Shown: positions 42,081 through 50,321 of the stretch, piece by piece
Layout: each line of letters begins with the position of its first letter
Numbering within the stretch: position 1 is the first letter of the stretch
DNA from: Ardenticatenales bacterium
GTDB taxonomy: Bacteria; Chloroflexota; Anaerolineae; Promineifilales; Promineifilaceae
Assembly: GCA_020634575.1 (NCBI GenBank)
Contig: JACKBM010000031.1
Coordinates: 10,398 to 74,397 of the forward strand
Reading direction: 5' to 3'
Length of the DNA: 64,000 nucleotides
Notes under the pieces: model-generated
Told to the model about the DNA's origin: nothing
Seen by the model: the letters and a program-made list of their open reading frames with translations, nothing else
Database searches by the model: none
Position numbers and translations under genes: made by a program

Positions 42081-42761
42081 TTAGGCGGGAATCAGGGTGT
42101 GCTGTTCGACGGCGGCGTTCGGGGCGAACAGCTGAACATGGGCCTGGATGCGCCGCAAATGGTGATCAACAGCGTCGCGAGAGACACCGGCCGGTCCATA
42201 CGCCACATACAACACGTCCGTTGTCGCCGGCGTAATTGGTGAGCGGTTGTCCTGACCATAGATGATCGAGCAGCAGACGCCGGCCGCATCCCGCATGATC
42301 ATGTCACCCGGCGGCAGCAGTTTGTCGCGGCCGTTCATCTGAATCATGCTGTCCGTCTCACCTGAAACATCCATCTCCACCGGTCCTTCGAGTTGGGCCA
42401 CATCGTGGCCGGCAGCCAGGATGAAGGTTTCCACTTCCGCACCAAAGTTGGCGTCTACAAGCGGCGAGACGGCCGGCAAGGGTTTTCCCTTGAGGGCAAT
42501 TGACTCCAGCTGCAGCTGCACATGATAGGTCTTGCCAAAGCGGCGGTAATAATCCTTATAAGCTGCCAGAACCGGCAGCTCCAGGAAATCCGCCCGGGTA
42601 AAATCGCCATACTGCGTCCGCAGCGCGGTTTCAATGATGCGCTTCTGCGTTTCAAGCGCGGGCGCCGGCTGGCTGTTGTCGATACCAGAGAGCTGCAACA
42701 GCCCGATGGTGCCGCCGGGGTGGGCCTGACGCCAGGCATCGGTTGCGGTGATGGTCAGCAT
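42081..42761 (-). CDS. B3/B4 tRNA-binding-domain protein
   Basis: 226 residues. ADFLELPVLAAYKDYYRRFGKTYHVQLQLESI and LPAVSPLVDANFGAEVETFILAAGHDV are characteristic of the B3/B4 domain found in the beta subunit of phenylalanyl-tRNA synthetase and in free-standing deacylase-like proteins. Stand-alone copies edit or bind mischarged tRNA in some cases. ATG 42761 follows AGGAGG; the frame extends 22 codons upstream without support. Confidence 0.78.
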   Translation of the reverse strand: MLTITATDAWRQAHPGGTIGLLQLSGIDNSQPAPALETQKRIIETALRTQYGDFTRADFLELPVLAAYKDYYRRFGKTYHVQLQLESIALKGKPLPAVSPLVDANFGAEVETFILAAGHDVAQLEGPVEMDVSGETDSMIQMNGRDKLLPPGDMIMRDAAGVCCSIIYGQDNRSPITPATTDVLYVAYGPAGVSRDAVDHHLRRIQAHVQLFAPNAAVEQHTLIPA

Positions 42762-42844
42762 TTGTTTCCTCCTAAAAGCCGCGGCCCCCTGTGGCCTGGT
42801 TGAAGCCAGGTTCGTAGTAAACGCCAACCGGCCGGACAGGTTTC

Positions 42845-43408
42845 TCAGTCGGTTGGCGACAGTTCAGCCACGATAGCCTGGATGCGCTTCACTTTGGTGG
42901 CCGGCCGTTTGGCGCTGTCCAGCCAATAGAGCAGCTGCTTTTTGCGCGATGCCGGTAGCGCCGCGTAGGCGGCCAGGGCGCCGGGTTGTTCGCTGAGGGC
43001 CGTCTCAAGTTCTGGCGGGATTCGATCGACCTGTTCGCGACGCAGGGCAGCGTCCCATTGGCCGTTGGCTCTGGCCAGGTCGATCTGGGTTTGACCGGCC
43101 GGTGCCATCAACCCTGCCGCCAGCAGCCGTTCGACCCGACCAATGTTACGGGCCGACCAGGGGCTGTCCGCCTGGCGCGGCGAGAAGCGCAGGGCATACC
43201 AATTCTCATCAATGGGCTGCAACAGCCCATCGATCCAGCCAAAACACAGCGCTTCCTCAACCGCCTCATCCAGGCTGATCCCAGGCCCTCGCGCCCGCTG
43301 GCGCCGAATTTTGAGCCAGGCCTCGCTGGACGCCGCGTGGTTCTCATGCAACCAGCGGCGCCATTCGTCCCGGCTAGCACAGGACAGGGTGTCAGGCACA
43401 TCAGCCAT
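42845..43408 (-). CDS. YdeI/OmpD-associated family protein
   Basis: 187 residues. RDEWRRWLHENHAASSEAWLKIRR, ALCFGWIDGLLQPIDENWYALRFSPRQADSPWSARN and the late LPASRKKQLLYWLDSAKRPATKVKRI define the YdeI family. E. coli YdeI has been linked to resistance to polymyxin B and other stress. It overlaps the following DinB gene's stop by eight bases, so the pair forms an operon. Confidence 0.85.
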   Translation of the reverse strand: MADVPDTLSCASRDEWRRWLHENHAASSEAWLKIRRQRARGPGISLDEAVEEALCFGWIDGLLQPIDENWYALRFSPRQADSPWSARNIGRVERLLAAGLMAPAGQTQIDLARANGQWDAALRREQVDRIPPELETALSEQPGALAAYAALPASRKKQLLYWLDSAKRPATKVKRIQAIVAELSPTD

Positions 43409-43892
43409 GCTCAGCCACCAGCTTCTCTACCTGCGCCAAATGCGGCCCTTCGTGGTCAACAATGCGCGCCGCGAAACTTAGCACGGTCTGGTCCCGGTTG
43501 CGGGGCGAGGTGCCCGTGAAGGTGCCGGGCCGGAGCCAGTCAGCCGCCTGGAGCACCGTCAACGTCCCGATGAGCGCCCGCCGCTCCTGCACGAACGCGG
43601 CCAGGGCGGTGGCAAAATCGGCATCGCGGTATGTGGGCTTTTTCATCCAGCCACGCGGCGACTGATAACGCATGGTCGGGTTATCTTCGTTGATCATGGC
43701 GACAATGCTGGCACCCCAGCAATCTGAGCAAGCGCGTAAATGCGTGAGAATATCAAGCACCGACCAGGGCTCCGCTTCAGTCCGGCTGGTTAAAGAGGCG
43801 GCCGTCAGATCGCGCGTGGCGGCCTGTAAACGGGGCGGTGCCTGGGCCAGGGCGGCCAGGATGCGGCTGGTTACCTCATTATCCGGCTGCAT
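43401..43892 (-). CDS. DinB family protein
   Basis: 163 residues with DinB-like helical bundle. EPWSVLDILTHLRACSDCW, FVQERRALIGTLTVLQAADW and VDHEGPHLAQVEKLV supply the three metal-site histidines (H in THL, DHEGPH). It may be a thiol-transferase or metal-dependent hydrolase. The start directly follows a hairpin and T-run (43,898-43,930): the U-run's end joins the ATG, so the Shine-Dalgarno (GAGG) is inside the stem. Confidence 0.78.
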   Translation of the reverse strand: MQPDNEVTSRILAALAQAPPRLQAATRDLTAASLTSRTEAEPWSVLDILTHLRACSDCWGASIVAMINEDNPTMRYQSPRGWMKKPTYRDADFATALAAFVQERRALIGTLTVLQAADWLRPGTFTGTSPRNRDQTVLSFAARIVDHEGPHLAQVEKLVAEHG

Positions 43893-43897
43893 AAAAA

Positions 43898-43930
43898 CAT
43901 CCTCATGATCGCATCGGGATCATGAGGATG
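43898..43930 (-). terminator. Terminator hairpin abutting the DinB start
   Basis: CATCCTCATGATC and GATCATGAGGATG form a perfect 13-bp stem with a seven-base loop. On the minus strand it ends in TTTTT immediately before the ATG of the DinB gene. It is a good Rho-independent terminator for the peptidase gene upstream. In read-through RNA it would bury the DinB ribosome-binding site. Confidence 0.85.
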
Positions 43931-43964
43931 TTAACACAAAGCGGCTTATTGTTCCGGCCGGTTT

Positions 43965-45494
43965 CTACTCAAAATTTGGCCACTCGATCTCGTCCAGACA
44001 GCTATCATCCGGCGCACTATCCGGCTCATCCAGGAAATCAGCCGTCATGCTGATGGCGCATTGGTGGTCGCTCAGCAGGGAATGGCCACCATCGGGGAAC
44101 TTGAACAGGTAGGCGTGGCCCAATGTCTGCGCCGTCAGGTCAGCCCAGGCCGGCGGCGTGGCGTGGTCGTAAAGACCAGCCAGAATCAACGTGGGGATGT
44201 CGCTATGGACAGCCTGATTCTCTACCGAACCAGCGGCACCAGCCCCCCAGAACGAACAGACCTGGAACAGATCCGCCACCGGCTGCAGCAGCGCCGCCTC
44301 CAGCGGTTCCGGGATAGCGCCGACAGCCCGATTTTCGGCCTCATCGAAGCTGCCGAAGACATATTCGTCATGGCAGATGACGGAGTTGTACATCCCTTCG
44401 CTGTCGCTCCGATCCGCCTCGTCCTGGAACAGGAGCAGCAAGGTAGCCGGCAGCGCCGCTTCCAGGTCATCCAGGGCGTCGACGTTGCCAGCCGACACCT
44501 CGTAGATAACGTAAGGCACCAGCGGAATGAGCGACATGTCATTCAGGGCATTGGTTACCAGGAAGACGAGGTCGTCGCCAAATACGCCATCAACTGGCTC
44601 ATCGTTCATATCCGCCACGGTTTCCAGGAAAACCGTCTCAAGGTCAGGATATTCGTCGGCACAATAATCGTCTTCGGCACAATCGGCGAAGAGCCGCTGC
44701 AGCGAACTATACGGCGCCAGCGCTTCCTCGCCGGGCGTGTCCGCGTTGGGCGGGAAAACAGAGTCCAGGACCACGCTGCGGATGCCTTCGGGATGGTCGC
44801 GCATGATGGTCAGCGCCAGCCGCGTGCCGTAGGAGATGCCCAGCAGATCCCAGCTGTCGTAGCCCAACTCAATGCGTAGGGCAGCAATATCCGCCGCATT
44901 TTCAGCGCTGTTGTAAGCAGCCAGGTCGATGCCCTCGTCGACGAGCCGGTCATGGCAGACAACCTCCGGGTTTTCGTCGCTGAATTCGACATCTTCAGAC
45001 AGTTCGGGGCAATCCAGGGTGGGCCAGGAATAGCCGGTGCCACGCTGGTCGACCAGGACCAGGTCGCGCTCCTCGGTAAACGGATACTCCCAGCCTTCGG
45101 GGTTGGCCACAAAATCGTCAATGGCGCTGCCGCCCGGGCCGCCGGCGAGATAGACCACGGGAGGCTGCTCGTCACCATCATCGGCATGGACAATCACATA
45201 GGCAATCTGGATCTGGCGGGAGCCAGAAACGGCGCGATTCTCCGGCACGGACAGGTAGCCGCAGGTGAGATCATAATCATCTGGTTCGTCAAAGGGACAT
45301 TCATCAGAACCGGCTGCCGGCGCTTCGGCCGCATCGTAGAATTCCGCGTCGAAATTCTCCTCATCATAGGCCGCCTCGTCATCGTAATACGCCTCATCAT
45401 CCTCATCATATTCGTCGTAGGCGTCGGCTATCTCATCACAGGCCGTCAGCACGAGAATCGGCAAAAGCAGAGCCAGCCACCATTTTTTCACCAC
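43965..45494 (-). CDS. Lipoprotein alpha/beta hydrolase, S33 tripeptidyl/prolyl aminopeptidase-like
   Basis: 509 residues. The signal ends in the lipobox LTAC. An unusually acidic, tyrosine-rich linker (DAYDEYDEDDEAYYDDEAAYDEEN) precedes the catalytic domain. The S33 motifs are present: oxyanion-type LAGGPGGSA, nucleophile elbow GISYGTRLAL and late HATPPAW with the catalytic Asp and GGHS His. I chose GTG 45494 because AAGGAG lies eight bases upstream; a GTG at 45503 overlaps that site. It hydrolyses N-terminal tripeptides or prolyl peptides at the cell surface. A terminator hairpin follows it. Confidence 0.88.
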   Translation of the reverse strand: MVKKWWLALLLPILVLTACDEIADAYDEYDEDDEAYYDDEAAYDEENFDAEFYDAAEAPAAGSDECPFDEPDDYDLTCGYLSVPENRAVSGSRQIQIAYVIVHADDGDEQPPVVYLAGGPGGSAIDDFVANPEGWEYPFTEERDLVLVDQRGTGYSWPTLDCPELSEDVEFSDENPEVVCHDRLVDEGIDLAAYNSAENAADIAALRIELGYDSWDLLGISYGTRLALTIMRDHPEGIRSVVLDSVFPPNADTPGEEALAPYSSLQRLFADCAEDDYCADEYPDLETVFLETVADMNDEPVDGVFGDDLVFLVTNALNDMSLIPLVPYVIYEVSAGNVDALDDLEAALPATLLLLFQDEADRSDSEGMYNSVICHDEYVFGSFDEAENRAVGAIPEPLEAALLQPVADLFQVCSFWGAGAAGSVENQAVHSDIPTLILAGLYDHATPPAWADLTAQTLGHAYLFKFPDGGHSLLSDHQCAISMTADFLDEPDSAPDDSCLDEIEWPNFE

Positions 45495-45621
45495 AAGACA
45501 CACTCCTTATGCAAAACACCAAAACGGCCGGTTGCCTGGTCAGGGGGGAACCGGCCGGTCGTGAAAAAGTATAAGGAGTTGGCAGCGGCCTCGCGATGGC
45601 CTTGCAGTCCTGTTATCGCGC

Positions 45622-46539
45622 TCAGGGATGGGCCTGGAACCAGCCCATCGCCCCACCCGCAATCCCCTCGTGGGCGCCGGCAAAGATGGAGACGCGGGCG
45701 TGGCCGGCGTGGCGGCGCAGCAAAATCTGCCGGCCAAATTCCTCGTCAAACAGTTCGTCAGACGGCAGGGGGTGCTCCAACCGCGGTTCATGCCGGCTGA
45801 GCTGAGCGATCTCGCTGTCAGAAATGGGCGGGGCGTCAACCGCCACAGCCAGGGCGTTGAAGGCTGCCAGGCTGTGCCACACTGGTATCGGCTCGCCCAG
45901 GTGGCCATCATCACAGCCGGCGGCGATATCGAGGGCGACGTCACGGGCCCTGGCCATCTCATGGAGTGGGGAACGGCGGGCCAGTTCAGCCAGCAGATCG
46001 CGCTGCTCGAACGGGTCGCCGCCGATACAGGCCTGCGTCATCTCCCCGTATTCGTCGAGGGCATGGAAATCGTACCAGGCGCGCAGGTCGGCAAGGGGCA
46101 CCCAGGCCGAGGCGGCGCGCCAGCGCTCGGGGAAGCTGGTCACCATGGCCAGCGTCATGTAGCCGCCGCCGGAGATGCCGGTCAGGTAAACCCGGCCAGG
46201 ATCAGCGGCAAAATGGGCCAGGACCCAATCCAGCGCATCGATCACATCCTGCCGGGCCAGCGGCGACGCACACGCTTCCGGATGGTCATTACGGCCACGA
46301 AAATTGGGGAAGAGATAGAGCCAGCCTGCCTCGGCGACAAGTTGTTCCAGATCCTCATTGCGCTGTTCCAGGTCAAAGCTCCAGGTGTGCAGGGAGACGA
46401 CGAGGGGGCGGGCGGGACCGGCCGGATCATAACCCGGTGGTAATATCAAATAAGCCGGCTGGCGGCTGCCATCCAGCGAGCTGGTAACCTCGACACGGTG
46501 CCGGCCAGCAGTTTGGGGCATAGACAATTCATGATTCAT
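45622..46539 (-). CDS. Prolyl-oligopeptidase-like alpha/beta hydrolase
   Basis: 305 residues. VVSLHTWSFD is the oxyanion strand, GISGGGYMTLAMVTSFP the nucleophile elbow, and GAHEG near the end supplies the catalytic histidine. This matches S9-type/acyl-hydrolase cores without the propeller. There is no signal peptide, so it is cytoplasmic. A gap of 127 bases with an inverted repeat (CGGCCGGTT ... AACCGGCCG, about 45,528-45,558) separates it from the lipoprotein peptidase. Confidence 0.82.
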   Translation of the reverse strand: MNHELSMPQTAGRHRVEVTSSLDGSRQPAYLILPPGYDPAGPARPLVVSLHTWSFDLEQRNEDLEQLVAEAGWLYLFPNFRGRNDHPEACASPLARQDVIDALDWVLAHFAADPGRVYLTGISGGGYMTLAMVTSFPERWRAASAWVPLADLRAWYDFHALDEYGEMTQACIGGDPFEQRDLLAELARRSPLHEMARARDVALDIAAGCDDGHLGEPIPVWHSLAAFNALAVAVDAPPISDSEIAQLSRHEPRLEHPLPSDELFDEEFGRQILLRRHAGHARVSIFAGAHEGIAGGAMGWFQAHP

Positions 46540-46593
46540 GGGACAGACCTCTCGCCTGATTTGGGCATATTATAGTTGAATGCGTCAGGATGT

Positions 46594-46637
46594 TTGACAT
46601 TTGGAATAGTCCCGCTTAGAATAGAACAATCGTTCTA
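46594..46637 (+). promoter_or_regulatory. Sigma-70-like promoter overlapped by an inverted repeat
   Basis: TTGACA (46,594-46,599), a spacer of exactly 17 bases and TAGAAT (46,617-46,622) form a near-consensus promoter. TAGAAC (46,622-46,627) and GTTCTA (46,632-46,637) form a perfect inverted repeat around AATC, covering the end of the -10 and the expected start site. A repressor bound there would block the gene that starts at 46,668. Confidence 0.8.
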
Positions 46638-46667
46638 AAAAGTTGTGCCGATGATATGGAGGTACTG

Positions 46668-47237
46668 ATGAGTACAGACCTGGACCCCCAATTGCAGACG
46701 ATGATCAACAACATGCCGGAAAAGACAGGCAAAGCGCTACCGGACTGGTTCAAGGTCATCGCGGCGACCGGGCTGGAAAAGCATGGTGAGATCATGAAAC
46801 TGCTCAAGGGTGAGCATGGCGTCACTCACGGCTTCGCCAACACCATCACGATCTTGTACCGGCAGCAGGCCGCCGGCGGGCCGCCAGCTGAGGCCGACCT
46901 GGTTGCCGCCCAATACGCCGGCGCCAAGGCCGGGTTGAAGCCCATTTATGAGTCGATCCTGGCAGTTGTGTCTGAGTTCGGGCCGGATGTCGAGGTCGCG
47001 CCCAAAAAGAGCTATGTCAGCTTACGGCGCCAGAAGCAGTTTGCCATTGTCCAACCTTCCACCAAAACCCGGGTTGATCTGGGCCTCAACCTAAAAGACG
47101 TTGAGGCCACAGAGCGGTTACAGGGCGGCGTGGTTTTCAGCGGCATGTGCAGTCACAAAGTGGCGCTCACCGCTCAGAATGAGATTGATGCCGAATTGCT
47201 AGAGTGGCTTCAGCAAGCTTACGAGCAGGCCGGCTAG
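46668..47237 (+). CDS. DUF4287/DUF5655 protein
   Basis: 189 residues. The N-terminal part (residues 1-65; TGKALPDWFKVIAATGLEKHGEIMKLLKGEHGVTHGFANTI) matches DUF4287 and the C-terminal part (YVSLRRQKQFAIVQPSTKTRVDLGLNLK) matches DUF5655, a pairing common in proteins of unknown function, sometimes with nucleic-acid links. ATG 46668 follows GGAGG; an ATG at 46656 lies upstream of the site. It is transcribed from a strong promoter and followed by another small DUF gene. Confidence 0.8.
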   Translation: MSTDLDPQLQTMINNMPEKTGKALPDWFKVIAATGLEKHGEIMKLLKGEHGVTHGFANTITILYRQQAAGGPPAEADLVAAQYAGAKAGLKPIYESILAVVSEFGPDVEVAPKKSYVSLRRQKQFAIVQPSTKTRVDLGLNLKDVEATERLQGGVVFSGMCSHKVALTAQNEIDAELLEWLQQAYEQAG

Positions 47238-47292
47238 CCGAACCGCGTGACAGCCCGCAACCGGCCTTATTGCCCCAATTTGGAGAAAAAGC

Positions 47293-47709
47293 ATGAGTGA
47301 AAACAAGACACGCCCCACTGACCAAAAGGTAATGGAGTTTCTGAACGGCGTCGAGCACAAAACCCGCCGCACAGACGGTTTGACGCTGCTGAAGATGATG
47401 GAGGAAATCACCGGCGAAGACGCCGTCATGTGGGGCAGCAGCATCGTCGGTTTTGGCAGCTATCACTACAAATATGAAAGCGGGCGCGAAGGGGACATGC
47501 CGCTGGTCGGCTTCTCGCCGCGCAAGCAAAGCATGACCCTGTACATCATGCCCGGCTTTGACGAATACGAAGGCATGTTGGCCGAGTTGGGCAAGCACAA
47601 AATCGGCAAAGCTTGTCTTTACGTCAACAAACTGGCCGATGTGGATGAGGCAGTGCTGCGGCGTCTGGTCAAACATTCCTATGAGCATATGAAAGAGACC
47701 AATCAGTAA
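47293..47709 (+). CDS. DUF1801 family protein
   Basis: 138 residues. VMEFLNGVEHKTRRTDGLTLLKMMEEITGEDAVMWGSSIVGFGSYHYKYESGREGD and KIGKACLYVNKLADVDEAVLRRLVK match DUF1801 (YdhG-like). The fold resembles MoaD/ThiS-like or YdeI-type domains; function unknown. GGAG precedes ATG. It forms an operon with the DUF4287 gene, and converges with a truncated kinase. Confidence 0.82.
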   Translation: MSENKTRPTDQKVMEFLNGVEHKTRRTDGLTLLKMMEEITGEDAVMWGSSIVGFGSYHYKYESGREGDMPLVGFSPRKQSMTLYIMPGFDEYEGMLAELGKHKIGKACLYVNKLADVDEAVLRRLVKHSYEHMKETNQ

Positions 47710-47722
47710 GACTCTCTTGAGT

Positions 47723-48322
47723 TCAAATCTCCACGCCTTGCACATAAGCAAGCCGCTCCAACTCACGCGGGATGCTGTCCTGGCGCCCGGCGGCCAGCTT
47801 GCGGGCAACCCGGATGGCGATGGTCAGCGACATGGCCGGCACCAGGGCGACCCGTTCGGCCGGGCTGAGAGGGCGGATGGTTTCGTAGCTGGTCAGCAAC
47901 GCTCTTAGCCAGTCAAGTGAGCCACAATCCACGGCCGCGTCGGCCAGATCCAGGATAGCGTGACCCAGGCCGGCGTATTCCCAATCGATCAACGTCAGGG
48001 CACCGTCGGGCCCTTCGATGATATTGCCACGCCAGAGGTCCGCGTGGATCACGGTAACCGGGCAGGGCGTGACCAGACGGGCATTGGCCAGCGCGGCCTG
48101 TAGCTCCGGGAAAGGCGCCAGCCAGGCTGTGACCTCATCGACCACATGGTTGAGGGGATGGTACCAGGAGTTGGGGGTACCGGCCGGTACAGCAACACCA
48201 TGCAGCTGCCCCAGCAATACACCCAACGCCGCCGCCGTCTCCGCCCGCCAGCGCAGCCGTTCGCCGGGCACAAACACCCCCGCCCCCACCGCCGTCATCC
48301 CGAGCGCCTTTAACCAACTCAT
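47723..48322 (-). pseudogene. Aminoglycoside-phosphotransferase-family kinase, N-lobe lost
   Basis: The C-lobe is intact: VTVIHADLWRGNIIEGPDGALTLIDWEYAGLGHAILDLADA carries the catalytic HxD and the DxD. The N-lobe, about 80 residues with the ATP-binding lysine, is missing. In its place the frame runs into a 65-bp tandem repeat, so the only ATG (48,322) is in the repeat. A repeat insertion or deletion removed the 5' end. The fragment of 199 codons is unlikely to be an active kinase. Confidence 0.7.
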
Positions 48323-48600
48323 ACGCCTCCCGTGACGAAGCGAGGGACCTCTACGCCCGTCATCCCGAGCGCCGGTTCCCAACTCATACGCTCCTCCTGA
48401 CGCAGCGAGGGACCTCTACGCCTATCATCCCGAGCCCGCTTATCCCTTCCCTACAACCCTCACGGCGCAGCGAGGGACCGCTGCGACCGGCACCGTCGCA
48501 CGACGAACGTAGAGGTTCCTCCCTGCGACTGGTTGGGCGCCTCCATCGGCCAGCAGCGGTCGGAATGACGGGCCGGTGGATGGTGGTCGGAATGACGGTG
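48294..48600. repeat. Dispersed 65-bp tandem repeat, GTCATCCCGAGC type
   Basis: Three units start at 48,294, 48,359 and 48,424, each with GTCATCCCGAGC (ATCATCCCGAGC in the third), and end in AGCGAGGGACCTCTACGC or a close variant. An inverted partial unit (GTAGAGGTTCCTCCCTGC) follows at about 48,509, then two fragments of GGTCGGAATGACGG. This is the well-known style of widely dispersed repeats that read GTCATTCCGAGCG...GCGAGG in many bacteria. It lies between a truncated kinase and a dihydrodipicolinate-synthase-family gene. Confidence 0.82.
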
Positions 48601-48609
48601 GTGCGATGC

Positions 48610-49515
48610 CTACAGCGGTCCCAACAGCGCCGCCCAATGGCTCATGATCGCCAGCCCAAACTCGGTCACCGTCACCGATGGCTGGCGGGCCCGGCCACTG
48701 GGCAGCCCCAGTCGGTTGGCCAGCAGATGTTTGCCGTAGCCGATGAAGTTCTCCACTGAGCTCATCATAAACACGAGCAGCGGCAGCAGCTCCCGGTGCA
48801 GCCGCTCCGCCTCGGCAATCGACTCGGGCGTGCCCTGGCGCATCAGCTCGTAGATTTTGACCTGGGGGTCGAACAGGTCGGCCGCCGGGATCATGCCGAC
48901 GCAACCGGCCCGCATCGAATCGGGGAACTGGATGCCAGCCATACCGCCGAATATGTCGAAGGCGCCGTCCGTGTCCTCCATCAGCTGCTTGAGGTAGGTG
49001 GCCGGCCCCTCGCCCTTCAGCAGGCAGACATTGGGATGCTGCCGGTTCAGCTCTTTCAGACCGCTATTGGAAAGGCTGGTCGCCATCAGGCCGGGCGCGT
49101 TCTGCACCGCCAGCGGGAGCTCGGCCTTGTCAGCGACGGCGCCGAGGAAGCGGACGTAGGCAGATTCGGGCACACCGGTAATGGCCGGCGGCTGCAGGAT
49201 GGCCCAATCCGCGCCGGCGGCCTGGGCAGCGCGCACAAATTCGATCTGGCCGGGCACGCTGCCCTCACCAACCGTAACGGCATACGGTACGCGACCGTTT
49301 ATGTCCTCGCCAACCCACTCAATCACCTGACGGCGCTCATTGACATTCAGCTTGCCCACTTCGGTCGCCAGCCCCATGACGGCGATGCCGTGGGCGCCGT
49401 TAGCGATACAGGCTTCAACCTGGCGGCGCATCGCCTCACGATCAAGCTGATCGTTTTCGTCGAAAAAGCTATAGAGGATGGGGTAAACGCCGTGAAAACC
49501 GGTTTTGCTGCTCAT
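48610..49515 (-). CDS. Dihydrodipicolinate synthase/N-acetylneuraminate lyase family protein
   Basis: 301 residues, TIM-barrel aldolase. The Schiff-base lysine K167 is in PNVCLLKGEG, and YPILYSFFDENDQLD plus GIAVMGLATEVGKL (the substrate carboxylate motif, usually GTTGE) are at the N-terminus. The GLAT variant in place of GTTGE fits a subgroup distinct from true DapA. It may split or condense a pyruvate-containing compound. It follows the RraA-like gene by nine bases, and the two probably act on one pathway. Confidence 0.85.
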   Translation of the reverse strand: MSSKTGFHGVYPILYSFFDENDQLDREAMRRQVEACIANGAHGIAVMGLATEVGKLNVNERRQVIEWVGEDINGRVPYAVTVGEGSVPGQIEFVRAAQAAGADWAILQPPAITGVPESAYVRFLGAVADKAELPLAVQNAPGLMATSLSNSGLKELNRQHPNVCLLKGEGPATYLKQLMEDTDGAFDIFGGMAGIQFPDSMRAGCVGMIPAADLFDPQVKIYELMRQGTPESIAEAERLHRELLPLLVFMMSSVENFIGYGKHLLANRLGLPSGRARQPSVTVTEFGLAIMSHWAALLGPL

Positions 49516-49524
49516 CTGTGCCTC

Positions 49525-50181
49525 CTACGCCCGACCAAACTTGTCGACAGCGGCTCGCATCGAACCCGATTCATGGATAAATTTCGCCATCTCAGCCTCC
49601 ACCGCCTCGGCCTCTTCGGCGAAGGCGATGATGGCGGCCGCGTGCACCGCCGGTACAACCACAACGCCATCCTCATCGCCGACGATGTAGTCGCCAGGGT
49701 AAACCATTACGCCGCCGACCTCGACCGGCACATCGCGGGCGATGGTTTGTAAGCGGCCCACAGAGCTGGCTGGCACGATGGAGCGGGCGTAGACGGGGAA
49801 GTCGGTCTGGCGGCGAATGAGCTCCACATCGCGCGTGCCACCATCCAACACAGCCGCTTCCAGGCCGCGCACCACGGCGCCGGCGTTCATCAGTTCGCCC
49901 CAAACGGCCACATTGGCATTTGCGCCTGAGGCGATGCAAATGATGGCACCGGGGGCGGCGGCATCGATCATGTCAAAGGCCAGCTCCGGTTTGAATTTCT
50001 CCGAGCTGGGCACCTCCAGGACTGTGGCGGCGCAGCCCACAATTTTGCGGGCATTGACCCGTCCCTTGATGTCAAAATCCATGTAGCCGCGCTGCCCGGC
50101 AATCTGGTCGCAGCCATCCGACAGGGTGGCCACGGCCAGCTGCCTGAGCCGGGCAATGTTGTCTGCTACATCCTTAGCCAT
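49525..50181 (-). CDS. RraA-like/HMG aldolase family protein
   Basis: 218 residues of the RraA-like/demethylmenaquinone-methyltransferase-type fold. The core VWGELMNAGAVVRGLEAAVLDGGTRDVELIR and VGGVMVYPGDYIVGDEDGVVVVP contains the Arg/Asp residues used by 4-hydroxy-4-methyl-2-oxoglutarate aldolases. AGGAGGT lies before ATG. Paired with a DapA-family aldolase, this suggests catabolism of an aromatic or keto-acid substrate releasing pyruvate, not RNase E control. Confidence 0.85.
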   Translation of the reverse strand: MAKDVADNIARLRQLAVATLSDGCDQIAGQRGYMDFDIKGRVNARKIVGCAATVLEVPSSEKFKPELAFDMIDAAAPGAIICIASGANANVAVWGELMNAGAVVRGLEAAVLDGGTRDVELIRRQTDFPVYARSIVPASSVGRLQTIARDVPVEVGGVMVYPGDYIVGDEDGVVVVPAVHAAAIIAFAEEAEAVEAEMAKFIHESGSMRAAVDKFGRA

Positions 50182-50321
50182 TTTGCTCTACCTCCTGCTG
50201 GGAATCAGGCAGCGAGCCGATAAGTCTGGGGATACTCGCCGCCGCTGCAACGATACCCGAACCGGTCTCAGGTGCAAAAAAGCTGGCGCTTTAACTCAAA
50301 GGGTGGCTTTGCATAGCACGA

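Noticed and set aside
48294..48490. CRISPR array, from three similar units at 65-base spacing
   Set aside because: Similarity covers the whole unit rather than repeat plus variable spacer; only three units and no cas gene. It is a dispersed tandem repeat.
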